Shown in pieces: positions 25,641 to 38,000 of a stretch of DNA of 64,000 nt. Position 1 is the first letter of the stretch, and the number at the start of each line of letters is the position of its first letter. The stretch spans positions 11,246,769 to 11,310,768 of the forward strand of contig CM059624.1 of NCBI GenBank assembly GCA_030435675.1. The letters run 5' to 3'. The notes below the pieces were generated by a model, which worked only from the letters and a program-made list of their open reading frames with translations, did not search any database and was not told where the DNA came from. Both the position numbers and the translations under genes were made by a program. This DNA comes from Steinernema hermaphroditum. Its lineage: Eukaryota > Nematoda > Chromadorea > Rhabditida > Steinernematidae.

Positions 25641-28600
25641 TCCACAGGAAATCCAACGAGAGTAGGCGCGTTCGATCAGGCTCGTGCAGTTCTACAAGAT
25701 CCAATCATAAAAATGCTATGGTACTTTGGAGCAGGAGGGTCAGATGCAGAACTCTTTGTATGAACAAGGCCCTATCTGTCTCGAATTGAAAGTTTTGCAG
25801 GAAACTAAGATAGTCCACAGGAAATCCAACGAGAGTAGGCGCGTTCGATCAGGCTCGTGCAGTTCTACAAGATCCAATCATAAAAATGCTATGGTACTTT
25901 GGAGCAGGAGGGTCAGATGCAGAACTCTTTGTATGAACAAGGCCCTATCTGTCTCGAATTGAAAGTTTTGCAGGAAACTAAGATAGTCCACAGGAAATCC
26001 AACGAGAGTAGGCGCGTTCGATCAGGCTCGTGCAGTTCTACAAGATCCAATCATAAAAATGCTATGGTACTTTGGAGCAGGAGGGTCAGATGCAGAACTC
26101 TTTGTATGAACAAGGGCCCTATCTGTCTCGAATTGAAAGTTTTGCAGGAAACTAAGATAGTCCACAGGAAATCCAACGAGAGTAGGCGCGTTCGATCAGG
26201 CTCGTGCAGTTCTACAAGATCCAATCATAAAAATGCTATGGTACTTTGGAGCAGGAGGGTCAGATGCAGAACTCTTTGTATGAACAAGGGCCCTATCTGT
26301 CTCGAATTGAAAGTTTTGCAGGAAACTAAGATAGTCCACAGGAAATCCAACGAGAGTAGGCGCGTTCGATCAGGCTCGTGCAGTTCTACAAGATCCAATC
26401 ATAAAAATGCTATGGTACTTTGGAGCAGGAGGGTCAGATGCAGAACTCTTTGCATGAACAAGGCCCTATCTGTCTCGAATTGAAAGTTTTGCAGGAAACT
26501 AAGATAGTCCACAGGAAATCCAACGAGAGTAGGCGCGTTCGATCAGGCTCGTGCAGTTCTACAAGATCCAATCATAAAAATGCTATGGTACTTTGGAGCA
26601 GGAGGGTCAGATGCAGAACTCTTGGTGTGAGCAAGGGCCCTATCTGTCTCGAATTGAAAGTTTTGCAGGAAACTAAGATAGTCCACAGGAAATCCAACGA
26701 GAGTAGGCGCGTTCGATCAGGCTCGTGCAGTTCTACAAGATCCAATCATAAAAATGCTATGGTACTTTGGAGCAGGAGGGTCAGATGCAGAACTCTTTGT
26801 ATGAACAAGGGCCCTATCTGTCTCGAATTGAAAGTTTTGCAGGAAACTAAGATAGTCCACAGTAATCCCAACGGGAATAGGCGCGTTCGATCAGGCTCGT
26901 GCAGTTCTACAAGATCCAATCATAAAAATGCTATGGTACTTTGGAGCAGGAGGGTCAGATGCAGAACTCTTTGTATGAACAAGGGCCCTATCTGTCTCGA
27001 ATTGAAAGTTTTGCAGGAAACTAAGATAGTCCACAGGAAATCCAACGAGAGTAGGCGCGTTCGATCAGGCTCGTGCAGTTCTACAAGATCCAATCATAAA
27101 AATGCTATGGTACTTTGGAGCAGGAGGGTCAGATGCAGAACTCTTTGTATGAACAAGGGCCCTATCTGTCTCGAATTGAAAGTTTTGCAGGAAACTAAGA
27201 TAGTCCACAGGAAATCCAACGAGAGTAGGCGCGTTCGATCAGGCTCGTGCAGTTCTACAAGATCCAATCATAAAAATGCTATGGTACTTTGGAGCAGGAG
27301 GGTCAGATGCAGAACTCTTTGTATGAACAAGGCCCTATCTGTCTCGAATTGAAAGTTTTGCAGGAAACTAAGATAGTCCACAGGAAATCCAACGAGAGTA
27401 GGCGCGTTCGATCAGGCTCGTGCAGTTCTACAAGATCCAATCATAAAAATGCTATGGTACTTTGGAGCAGGAGGGTCAGATGCAGAACTCTTTGTATGAA
27501 CAAGGCCCTATCTGTCTCGAATTGAAAGTTTTGCAGGAAACTAAGATAGTCCACAGGAAATCCAACGAGAGTAGGCGCGTTCGATCAGGCTCGTGCAGTT
27601 CTACAAGATCCAATCATAAAAATGCTATGGTACTTTGGAGCAGGAGGGTCAGATGCAGAACTCTTTGTATGAACAAGGGCCCTATCTGTCTCGAATTGAA
27701 AGTTTTGCAGGAAACTAAGATAGTCCACAGGAAATCCAACGAGAGTAGGCGCGTTCGATCAGGCTCGTGCAGTTCTACAAGATCCAATCATAAAAATGCT
27801 ATGGTACTTTGGAGCAGGAGGGTCAGATGCAGAACTCTTTGTATGAACAAGGCCCTATCTGTCTCGAATTGAAAGTTTTGCAGGAAACTAAGATAGTCCA
27901 CAGGAAATCCAACGAGAGTAGGCGCGTTCGATCAGGCTCGTGCAGTTCTACAAGATCCAATCATAAAAATGCTATGGTACTTTGGAGCAGGAGGGTCAGA
28001 TGCAGAACTCTTTGTATGAACAAGGCCCTATCTGTCTCGAATTGAAAGTTTTGCAGGAAACTAAGATAGTCCACAGGAAATCCAACGAGAGTAGGCGCGT
28101 TCGATCAGGCTCGTGCAGTTCTACAAGATCCAATCATAAAAATGCTATGGTACTTTGGAGCAGGAGGGTCAGATGCAGAACTCTTTGTATGAACAAGGCC
28201 CTATCTGTCTCGAATTGAAAGTTTTGCAGGAAACTAAGATAGTCCACAGGAAATCCAACGAGAGTAGGCGCGTTCGATCAGGCTCGTGCAGTTCTACAAG
28301 ATCCAATCATAAAAATGCTATGGTACTTTGGAGCAGGAGGGTCAGATGCAGAACTCTTTGTATGAACAAGGCCCTATCTGTCTCGAATTGAAAGTTTTGC
28401 AGGAAACTAAGATAGTCCACAGGAAATCCAACGAGAGTAGGCGCGTTCGATCAGGCTCGTGCAGTTCTACAAGATCCAATCATAAAAATGCTATGGTACT
28501 TTGGAGCAGGAGGGTCAGATGCAGAACTCTTTGTATGAACAAGGCCCTATCTGTCTCGAATTGAAAGTTTTGCAGGAAACCAAGATAGTCCACAGGAAAT

Positions 28601-29020
28601 CCAACGAGAGTAGGCGCGTTCGATCAGGCTCGTGCAGTTCTACAAGATCCAATCATAAAAATGCTATGGTACTTTGGAGCAGGAGGGTCAGATGCAGAAC
28701 TCTTTGCATGAACAAGGCCCTATCTGTCTCGAATTGAAAGTTTTGCAGGAAACTAAGATAGTCCACAGGAAATCCAACGAGAGTAGGCGCGTTCGATCAG
28801 GCTCGTGCAGTTCTACAAGATCCAATCATAAAAATGCTATGGTACTTTGGAGCAGGAGGGTCAGATGCAGAACTCTTTGTATGAACAAGGCCCTATCTGT
28901 CTCGAATTGAAAGTTTTGCAGGAAACTAAGATAGTCCACAGGAAATCCAACGAGAGTAGGCGCGTTCGATCAGGCTCGTGCAGTTCTACAAGATCCAATC
29001 ATAAAAATGCTATGGTACTT
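25641..29020 (+). repeat. Block C: highly homogenised 173-bp monomers
   Basis: Nearly every unit reads GAACTCTTTGTATGAAC, AAGGCCCTATCTG, GGAAATCCAACGAGAG and AAGATCCAATC. Units starting at 27,809, 27,982, 28,155 and 28,328 appear identical, and the 28,501 unit has one seen change (AAACCAAGATAG, 28,581). Exceptions are single units with GTAATCCCAACGGGAAT (about 26,860) or CTCTTGGTGTGAGC (about 26,620), and occasional AAGGGCCC units of 174 bp. The near-identity points to recent local expansion, or to a consensus built from collapsed reads. Confidence 0.85.
27982..28154 (+). repeat. Representative 173-bp monomer (type C)
   Basis: This copy equals its neighbours at 28,155 and 28,328 on reading and is a useful reference unit. 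Landmarks in order are a purine-rich stretch (GGAGCAGGAGGG), GCAGAACTC, TTTGTATGAAC, AAGGCCCTA, TCTCGAATTGAAAG, TTTTGCAGG, GTCCACAGG, AACGAGAG, GGCGCGTTCGATC, GGCTCGTGC, AAGATCCAATC and ATAAAAATGCTATGG. A hand count gives 77 G+C of 173 and 6 CpG, where base composition alone would predict about 8.5. So CpG is only mildly depleted. Where the monomer is cut to start is arbitrary. ACGAG at 28,085-28,089 and CTCGT at 28,110-28,114 form a 5-bp dyad. Confidence 0.9.
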
Positions 29021-32000
29021 TGGAGCAGGAGGGGTCAGATGCAGAACTCTTTGTATGAACAAGGCCCTAACTGTCTCGAATTGAAAGTTTTGCAGGAAAC
29101 TAAGATAGTCCACAGGAAATCCAACGAGAGTAGGCGCGTTCGATCAGGCTCGTGCAGTTCTACAAGATCCAATCATAAAAATGCTATGGAACTTTGGAGC
29201 AGGAGGGTCAGATGCAGAACTCTTTGTATGAACAAGGCCCTATCTGTCTCGAATTGAAAGTTTTGCAGGAAACTAAGATAGTCCACAGGAAATCCAACGA
29301 GAGTAGGCGCGTTCGATCAGGCTCGTGCAGTTCTACAAGATCCAATCATAAAAATGCTATGGTACTTTGGAGCAGGAGGGTCAGATGCAGAACTCTTTGT
29401 ATGAACAAGGCCCTATCTGTCTCGAATTGAAAGTTTTGCAGGAAACTAAGATAGTCCACAGTAATCCCAACGGGAATAGGCGCGTTCGATCAGGCTCGTG
29501 CAGTTCTACAAGATCCAATCATAAAAATGCTATGGTACTTTGGAGCAGGAGGGTCAGATGCAGAACTCTTTGCATGAACAAGGCCCTATCTGTCTCGAAT
29601 TGAAAGTTTTGCAGGAAACTAAGATAGTCCACAGGAAATCCAACGAGAGTAGGCGCGTTCGATCAGGCTCGTGCAGTTCTACAAGATCCAATCATAAAAA
29701 TGCTATGGTACTTTGGAGCAGGAGGGTCAGATGCAGAACTCTTTGTATGAACAAGGGCCCTATCTGTCTCGAATTGAAAGTTTTGCAGGAAACTAAGATA
29801 GTCCACAGGAAATCCAACGAGAGTAGGCGCGTTCGATCAGGCTCGTGCAGTTCTACAAGATCCAATCATAAAAATGCTATGGTACTTTGGAGCAGGAGGG
29901 GTCAGATGCAGAACTCTTTGTATGAACAAGGCCCTAACTGTCTCGAATTGAAAGTTTTGCAGGAAACTAAGATAGTCCACAGGAAATCCAACGAGAGTAG
30001 GCGCGTTCGATCAGGCTCGTGCAGTTCTACAAGATCCAATCATAAAAATGCTATGGTACTTTGGAGCAGGAGGGGTCAGATGCAGAACTCTTTGTATGAA
30101 CAAGGCCCTATCTGTCTCGAATTGAAAGTTTTGCAGGAAACTAAGATAGTCCACAGGAAATCCAACGAGAGTAGGCGCGTTCGATCAGGCTCGTGCAGTT
30201 CTACAAGATCCAATCATAAAAATGCTATGGTACTTTGGAGCAGGAGGGTCAGATGCAGAACTCTTTGTATGAACAAGGCCCTATCTGTCTCGAATTGAAA
30301 GTTTTGCAGGAAACTAAGATAGTCCACAGGAAATCCAACGAGAGTAGGCGCGTTCGATCAGGCTCGTGCAGTTCTACAAGATCCAATCATAAAAATGCTA
30401 TGGTACTTTGGAGCAGGAGGGTCAGATGCAGAACTCTTTGCATGAACAAGGCCCTATCTGTCTCGAATTGAAAGTTTTGCAGGAAACTAAGATAGTCCAC
30501 AGGAAATCCAACGAGAGTAGGCGCGTTCGATCAGGCTCGTGCAGTTCTACAAGATCCAATCATAAAAATGCTATGGTACTTTGGAGCAGGAGGGTCAGAT
30601 GCAGAACTCTTTGTATGAACAAGGCCCTATCTGTCTCGAATTGAAAGTTTTGCAGGAAACTAAGATAGTCCACAGGAAATCCAACGAGAGTAGGCGCGTT
30701 CGATCAGGCTCGTGCAGTTCTACAAGATCCAATCATAAAAATGCTATGGTACTTTGGAGCAGGAGGGGTCAGATGCATAACTCTTTGTATGAACAAGGCC
30801 CTATCTGTCTCGAATTGAAAGTTTTGCAGGAAACTAAGATAGTCCACAGGAAATCCAACGAGAGTAGGCGCGTTCGATCAGGCTCGTGCAGTTCTACAAG
30901 ATCCAATCATAAAAATGCTATGGTACTTTGGAGCAGGAGGGTCAGATGCAGAACTCTTTGTATGAACAAGGCCCTATCTGTCTCGAATTGAAAGTTTTGC
31001 AGGAAACTAAGATAGTCCACAGGAAATCCAACGAGAGTAGGCGCGTTCGATCAGGCTCGTGCAGTTCTACAAGATCCAATCATAAAAATGCTATGGTACT
31101 TTGGAGCAGGAGGGGTCAGATGCAGAACTCTTTGTATGAACAAGGCCCTATCTGTCTCGAATTGAAAGTTTTGCAGGAAACTAAGATAGTCCACAGGAAA
31201 TCCAACGAGAGTAGGCGCGTTCGATCAGGCTCGTGCAGTTCTACAAGATCCAATCATAAAAATGCTATGGTACTTTGGAGCAGGAGGGTCAGATGCAGAG
31301 CTCTTGGTATGAGCAAGGGCCCTGCTGTCTCGAATTGAAAGTTTTGCAGGAAACTAAGATAGTCCACAGGAAATCCAACGAGAGTAGGCGCGTTCGATCA
31401 GGCTCGTGCAGTTCTACAAGATCGAATCATAAAAATGCTATGGTACTTTGGAGCAGGAGGGTCAGATGCAGAACTCTTTGTATGAACAAGGCCCTATCTG
31501 TCTCGAATTGAAAGTTTTGCAGGAAACTAAGATAGTCCACAGGAAATCCAACGAGAGTAGGCGCGTTCGATCAGGCTCGTGCAGTTCTACAAGATCCAAT
31601 CATAAAAATGCTATGGTACTTTGGAGCAGGAGGGGTCAGATGCAGAACTCTTTGTATGAACAAGGCCCTAACTGTCTCGAATTGAAAGTTTTGCAGGAAA
31701 CTAAGATAGTCCACAGGAAATCCAACGAGAGTAGGCGCGTTCGATCAGGCTCGTGCAGTTCTATAAGATCCAATCATAAAAATGCTATGGTACTTTGGAG
31801 CAGGAGGGTCAGATGCAGAACTCTTGGTGTGAGCAAGGGCCCTGTCTGTCTCGAATTGAAAGTTTTGCAGGAAACTAAGATAGTCCACAGGAAATCCAAC
31901 GAGAGTAGGCGCGTTCGATCAGGCTCGTGCAGTTCTACAAGATCCAATCATAAAAATGCTATGGTACTTTGGAGCAGGAGGGTCAGATGCAGAACTCTTT

Positions 32001-35000
32001 GCATGAACAAGGCCCTATCTGTCTCGAATTGAAAGTTTTGCAGGAAACTAAGATAGTCCACAGGAAATCCAACGAGAGTAGGCGCGTTCGATCAGGCTCG
32101 TGCAGTTCTACAAGATCCAATCATAAAAATGCTATGGTACTTTGGAGCAGGAGGGGTCAGATGCAGAACTCTTTGTATGAACAAGGCCCTATCTGTCTCG
32201 AATTGAAAGTTTTGCAGGAAACTAAGATAGTCCACAGGAAATCCAACGAGAGTAGGCGCGTTCAATCAGGCTCGTGCAGTTCTACAAGATCGAATCATAA
32301 AAATGCTATGGTACTTTGGAGCAGGAGGGTCAGATGCAGAACTCTTTGCATGAACAAGGCCCTATCTGTCTCGAATTGAAAGTTTTGCAGGAAACTAAGA
32401 TAGTCCACAGGAAATCCAACGAGAGTAGGCGCGTTCGATCAGGCTCGTGCAGTTCTACAAGATCCAATCATAAAAATGCTATGGTACTTTGGAGCAGGAG
32501 GGGTCAGATGCAGAACTCTTTGTATGAACAAGGCCCTATCTGTCTCGAATTGAAAGTTTTGCAGGAAACTAAGATAGTCCACAGGAAATCCAACGAGAGT
32601 AGGCGCGTTCGATCAGGCTCGTGCAGTTCTACAAGATCCAATCATAAAAATGCTATGGTACTTTGGAGCAGGAGGGTCAGATGCAGAGCTCTTGGTGTGA
32701 GCAAGGGCCCTGTCTGTCTCGAATTGAAAGTTTTGCAGGAAACTAAGATAGTCCACAGGAAATCCAACGAGAGTAGGCGCGTTCGATCAGGCTCGTGCAG
32801 TTCTACAAGATCCAATCATAAAAATGCTATGGTACTTTGGAGCAGGAGGGTCAGATGCAGAACTCTTTGCATGAACAAGGCCCTATCTGTCTCGAATTGA
32901 AAGTTTTGCAGGAAACTAAGATAGTCCACAGGAAATCCAACGAGAGTAGGCGCGTTCGATCAGGCTCGTGCAGTTCTACAAGATCCAATCATAAAAATGC
33001 TATGGTACTTTGGAGCAGGAGGGGTCAGATGCAGAACTCTTTGTATGAACAAGGCCCTATCTGTCTCGAATTGAAAGTTTTGCAGGAAACTAAGATAGTC
33101 CACAGGAAATCCAACGAGAGTAGGCGCGTTCGATCAGGCTCGTGCAGTTCTACAAGATCCAATCATAAAAATGCTATGGTACTTTGGAGCAGGAGGGGTC
33201 AGATGCAGAACTCTTTGTATGAACAAGGCCCTATCTGTCTCGAATTGAAAGTTTTGCAGGAAACTAAGATAGTCCACAGGAAATCCAACGAGAGTAGGCG
33301 CGTTCGATCAGGCTCGTGCAGTTCTACAAGATCCAATCATAAAAATGCTATGGTACTTTGGAGCAGGAGGGGTCAGATGCAGAACTCTTTGTATGAACAA
33401 GGCCCTAACTGTCTCGAATTGAAAGTTTTGCAGGAAACTAAGATAGTCCACAGGAAATCCAACGAGAGTAGGCGCGTTCGATCAGGCTCGTGCAGTTCTA
33501 CAAGATCCAATCATAAAAATGCTATGGTACTTTGGAGCAGGAGGGTCAGATGCAGAACTCTTTGTATGAACAAGGCCCTATCTGTCTCGAATTGAAAGTT
33601 TTGCAGGAAACTAAGATAGTCCACAGGAAATCCAACGAGAGTAGGCGCGTTCGATCAGGCTCGTGCAGTTCTACAAGATCCAATCATAAAAATGCTATGG
33701 TACTTTGGAGCAGGAGGGGTCAGATGCATAACTCTTTGTATGAACAAGGCCCTAACTGTCTCGAATTGAAAGTTTTGCAGGAAACTAAGATAGTCCACAG
33801 GAAATCCAACGAGAGTAGGCGCGTTCGATCAGGCTCGTGCAGTTCTATAAGATCCAATCATAAAAATGCTATGGTACTTTGGAGCAGGAGGGTCAGATGC
33901 AGAACTCTTTGTATGAACAAGGCCCTATCTGTCTCGAATTGAAAGTTTTGCAGGAAACTAAGATAGTCCACAGGAAATCCAACGAGAGTAGGCGCGTTCG
34001 ATCAGGCTCGTGCAGTTCTACAAGATCCAATCATAAAAATGCTATGGTACTTTGGAGCAGGAGGGGTCAGATGCAGAACTCTTTGTATGAACAAGGCCCT
34101 AACTGTCTCGAATTGAAAGTTTTGCAGGAAACTAAGATAGTCCACAGGAAATCCAACGAGAGTAGGCGCGTTCGATCAGGCTCGTGCAGTTCTACAAGAT
34201 CCAATCATAAAAATGCTATGGTACTTTGGAGCAGGAGGGTCAGATGCAGAACTCTTTGCATGAACAAGGCCCTATCTGTCTCGAATTGAAAGTTTTGCAG
34301 GAAACTAAGATAGTCCACAGGAAATCCAACGAGAGTAGGCGCGTTCAATCAGGCTCGTGCAGTTCTACAAGATGGAATCATAAAAATGCTATGGTACTTT
34401 GGAGCAGGAGGGTCAGGTGCAGAACTCTTTGTATGAACAAGGCCCTATCTGTCTCGAATTGAAAGTTTTGCAGGAAACTAAGATAGTCCACAGGAAATCC
34501 AACGAGAGTAGGCGCGTTCGATCAGGCTCGTGCAGTTCTACAAGATCCAATCATAAAAATGCTATGGTACGTTGGAGCGGAGGGGTCAGATGCATAACTC
34601 TTTGTATGAACAAGGCCCTAACTGTCTCGAATTGAAAGTTTTGCAGGAAACTAAGATAGTCCACAGGAAATCCAACGAGAGTAGGCGCGTTCGATCAGGC
34701 TCGTGCAGTTCTACAAGATCCAATCATAAAAATGCTATGGTACTTTGGAGCAGGAGGGTCAGGTGCAGAACTCTTTGTATGAACAAGGCCCTATCTGTCT
34801 CGAATTGAAAGTTTTGCAGGAAACTAAGATAGTCCACAGGAAATCCAACGAGAGTAGGCGCGTTCGATCAGGCTCGTGCAGTTCTACAAGATCCAATCAT
34901 AAAAATGCTATGGTACTTTGGAGCAGGAGGGGTCAGATGCAGAACTCTTTGTATGAACAAGGCCCTAACTGTCTCGAATTGAAAGTTTTGCAGGAAACTA

Positions 35001-38000
35001 AGATAGTCCACAGGAAATCCAACGAGAGTAGGCGCGTTCGATCAGGCTCGTGCAGTTCTACAAGATCCAATCATAAAAATGCTATGGTACTTTGGAGCAG
35101 GAGGGTCAGGTGCAGAACTCTTTGTATGAACAAGGCCCTATCTGTCTCGAATTGAAAGTTTTGCAGGAAACTAAGATAGTCCACAGGAAATCCAACGAGA
35201 GTAGGCGCGTTCGATCAGGCTCGTGCAGTTCTATAAGATCCAATCATAAAAATGCTATGGTACTTTGGAGCAGGAGGGTCAGATGCAGAACTCTTTGTGT
35301 GAGCAAGGGCCCTATCTGTCTCGAATTGAAAGTTTTGCAGGAAACTAAGATAGTCCACAGGAAATCCAACGAGAGTAGGCGCGTTCGATCAGGCTCGTGC
35401 AGTTCTACAAGATCCAATCATAAAAATGCTATGGTACTTTGGAGCAGGAGGGTCAGGTGCAGAACTCTTTGTATGAACAAGGCCCTATCTGTCTCGAATT
35501 GAAAGTTTTGCAGGAAACTAAGATAGTCCACAGGAAATCCAACGAGAGTAGGCGCGTTCAATCAGGCTCGTGCAGTTCTACAAGATGGAATCATAAAAAT
35601 GCTATGGTACTTTGGAGCAGGAGGGTCAGATGCAGAGCTCTTGGTGTGAGCAAGGGCCCTGTCTGTCTCGAATTGAAAGTTTTGCAGGAAACTAAGATAG
35701 TCCACAGGAAATCCAACGAGAGTAGGCGCGTTCAATCAGGCTCGTGCAGTTCTACAAGATCGAATCATAAAAATGCTATGGTACTTTGGAGCAGGAGGGT
35801 CAGGTGCAGAACTCTTTGTATGAACAAGGCCCTATCTGTCTCGAATTGAAAGTTTTGCAGGAAACTAAGATAGTCCACAGGAAATCCAACGAGAGTAGGC
35901 GCGTTCAATCAGGCTCGTGCAGTTCTACAAGATGGAATCATAAAAATGCTATGGTACTTTGGAGCAGGAGGGTCAGGTGCAGAACTCTTTGTATGAACAA
36001 GGCCCTATCTGTCTCGAATTGAAAGTTTTGCAGGAAACTAAGATAGTCCACAGGAAATCCAACGAGAGTAGGCGCGTTCGATCAGGCTCGTGCAGTTCTA
36101 CAAGATCCAATCATAAAAATGCTATGGTACTTTGGAGCAGGAGGGTCAGATGCATAACTCTTTGTGTGAACAAGGCCCTAACTGTCTCGAATTGAAAGTT
36201 TTGCAGGAAACTAAGATAGTCCACAGGAAATCCAACGAGAGTAGGCGCGTTCGATCAGGCTCGTGCAGTTCTACAAGATCGAATCATAAAAATGCTATGG
36301 TACTTTGGAGCGGAGGGGTCAGATGCAGAACTCTTTGTATGAACAAGGCCCTATCTGTCTCGAATTGAAAGTTTTGCAGGAAACTAAGATAGTCCACAGG
36401 AAATCCAACGAGAGTAGGCGCGTTCAATCAGGCTCGTGCAGTTCTACAAGATGGAATCATAAAAATGCTATGGTACTTTGGAGCAGGAGGGTCAGATGCA
36501 GAACTCTTTGTATGAACAAGGCCCTATCTGTCTCGAATTGAAAGTTTTGCAGGAAACTAAGATAGTCCACAGGAAATCCAACGAGAGTAGGCGCGTTCGA
36601 TCAGGCTCGTGCAGTTCTACAAGATCCAATCATAAAAATGCTATGGTACTTTGGAGCAGGAGGGGTCAGATGCATAACTCTTTGTATGAACAAGGCCCTA
36701 ACTGTCTCGAATTGAAAGTTTTGCAGGAAACTAAGATAGTCCACAGGAAATCCAACGAGAGTAGGCGCGTTCGATCAGGCTCGTGCAGTTCTACAAGATC
36801 CAATCATAAAAATGCTATGGTACTTTGGAGCAGGAGGGTCAGATGCAGAACTCTTTGTATGAACAAGGCCCTATCTGTCTCGAATTGAAAGTTTTGCAGG
36901 AAACTAAGATAGTCCACAGGAAATCCAACGAGAGTAGGCGCGTTCGATCAGGCTCGTGCAGTTCTACAAGATGGAATCATAAAAATGCTATGGTACTTTG
37001 GAGCAGGAGGGTCAGATGCAGAACTCTTTGTGTGAACAAGGCCCTATCTGTCTCGAATTGAAAGTTTTGCAGGAAACTAAGATAGTCCACAGGAAATCCA
37101 ACGAGAGTAGGCGCGTTCGATCAGGCTCGTGCAGTTCTACAAGATCCAATCATAAAAATTATATTTGGAGCGGAGGGGTCAGATGCATAACTCTTTGTAT
37201 GAACAAGGCCCTAACTGTCTCGAATTGAAAGTTTTGCAGGAAACTAAGATAGTCCACAGGAAATCCAACGAGAGTAGGCGCGTTCGATCAGGCTCGTGCA
37301 GTTCTACAAGATCCAATCATAAAAATGCTATGGTACTTTGGAGCAGGAGGGTCAGATGCAGAACTCTTTGTATGAACAAGGCCCTATCTGTCTCGAATTG
37401 AAAGTTTTGCAGGAAACTAAGATAGTCCACAGGAAATCCAACGAGAGTAGGCGCGTTCGATCAGGCTCGTGCAGTTCTACAAGATCCAATCATAAAAATG
37501 CTATGGTACTTTGGAGCAGGAGGGTCAGATGCAGAACTCTTTGTATGAACAAGGCCCTATCTGTCTCGAATTGAAAGTTTTGCAGGAAACTAAGATAGTC
37601 CACAGGAAATCCAACGAGAGTAGGCGCGTTCGATCAGGCTCGTGCAGTTCTACAAGATGGAATCATAAAAATGCTATGGTACTTTGGAGCAGGAGGGTCA
37701 GATGCAGAACTCTTTGTATGAACAAGGCCCTATCTGTCTCGAATTGAAAGTTTTGCAGGAAACTAAGATAGTCCACAGGAAATCCAACGAGAGTAGGCGC
37801 GTTCAATCAGGCTCGTGCAGTTCTACAAGATGGAATCATAAAAATGCTATGGTACTTTGGAGCAGGAGGGTCAGATGCAGAACTCTTTGTATGAACAAGG
37901 CCCTATCTGTCTCGAATTGAAAGTTTTGCAGGAAACTAAGATAGTCCACAGGAAATCCAACGAGAGTAGGCGCGTTCAATCAGGCTCGTGCAGTTCTACA

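Noticed and set aside
28085..28110. CENP-B box (NTTCGNNNNANNCGGGN)
   Set aside because: TTCG occurs in GTTCGATC and CGGG in AACGGGA, but never in the required order and spacing on either strand of the monomer types I checked.
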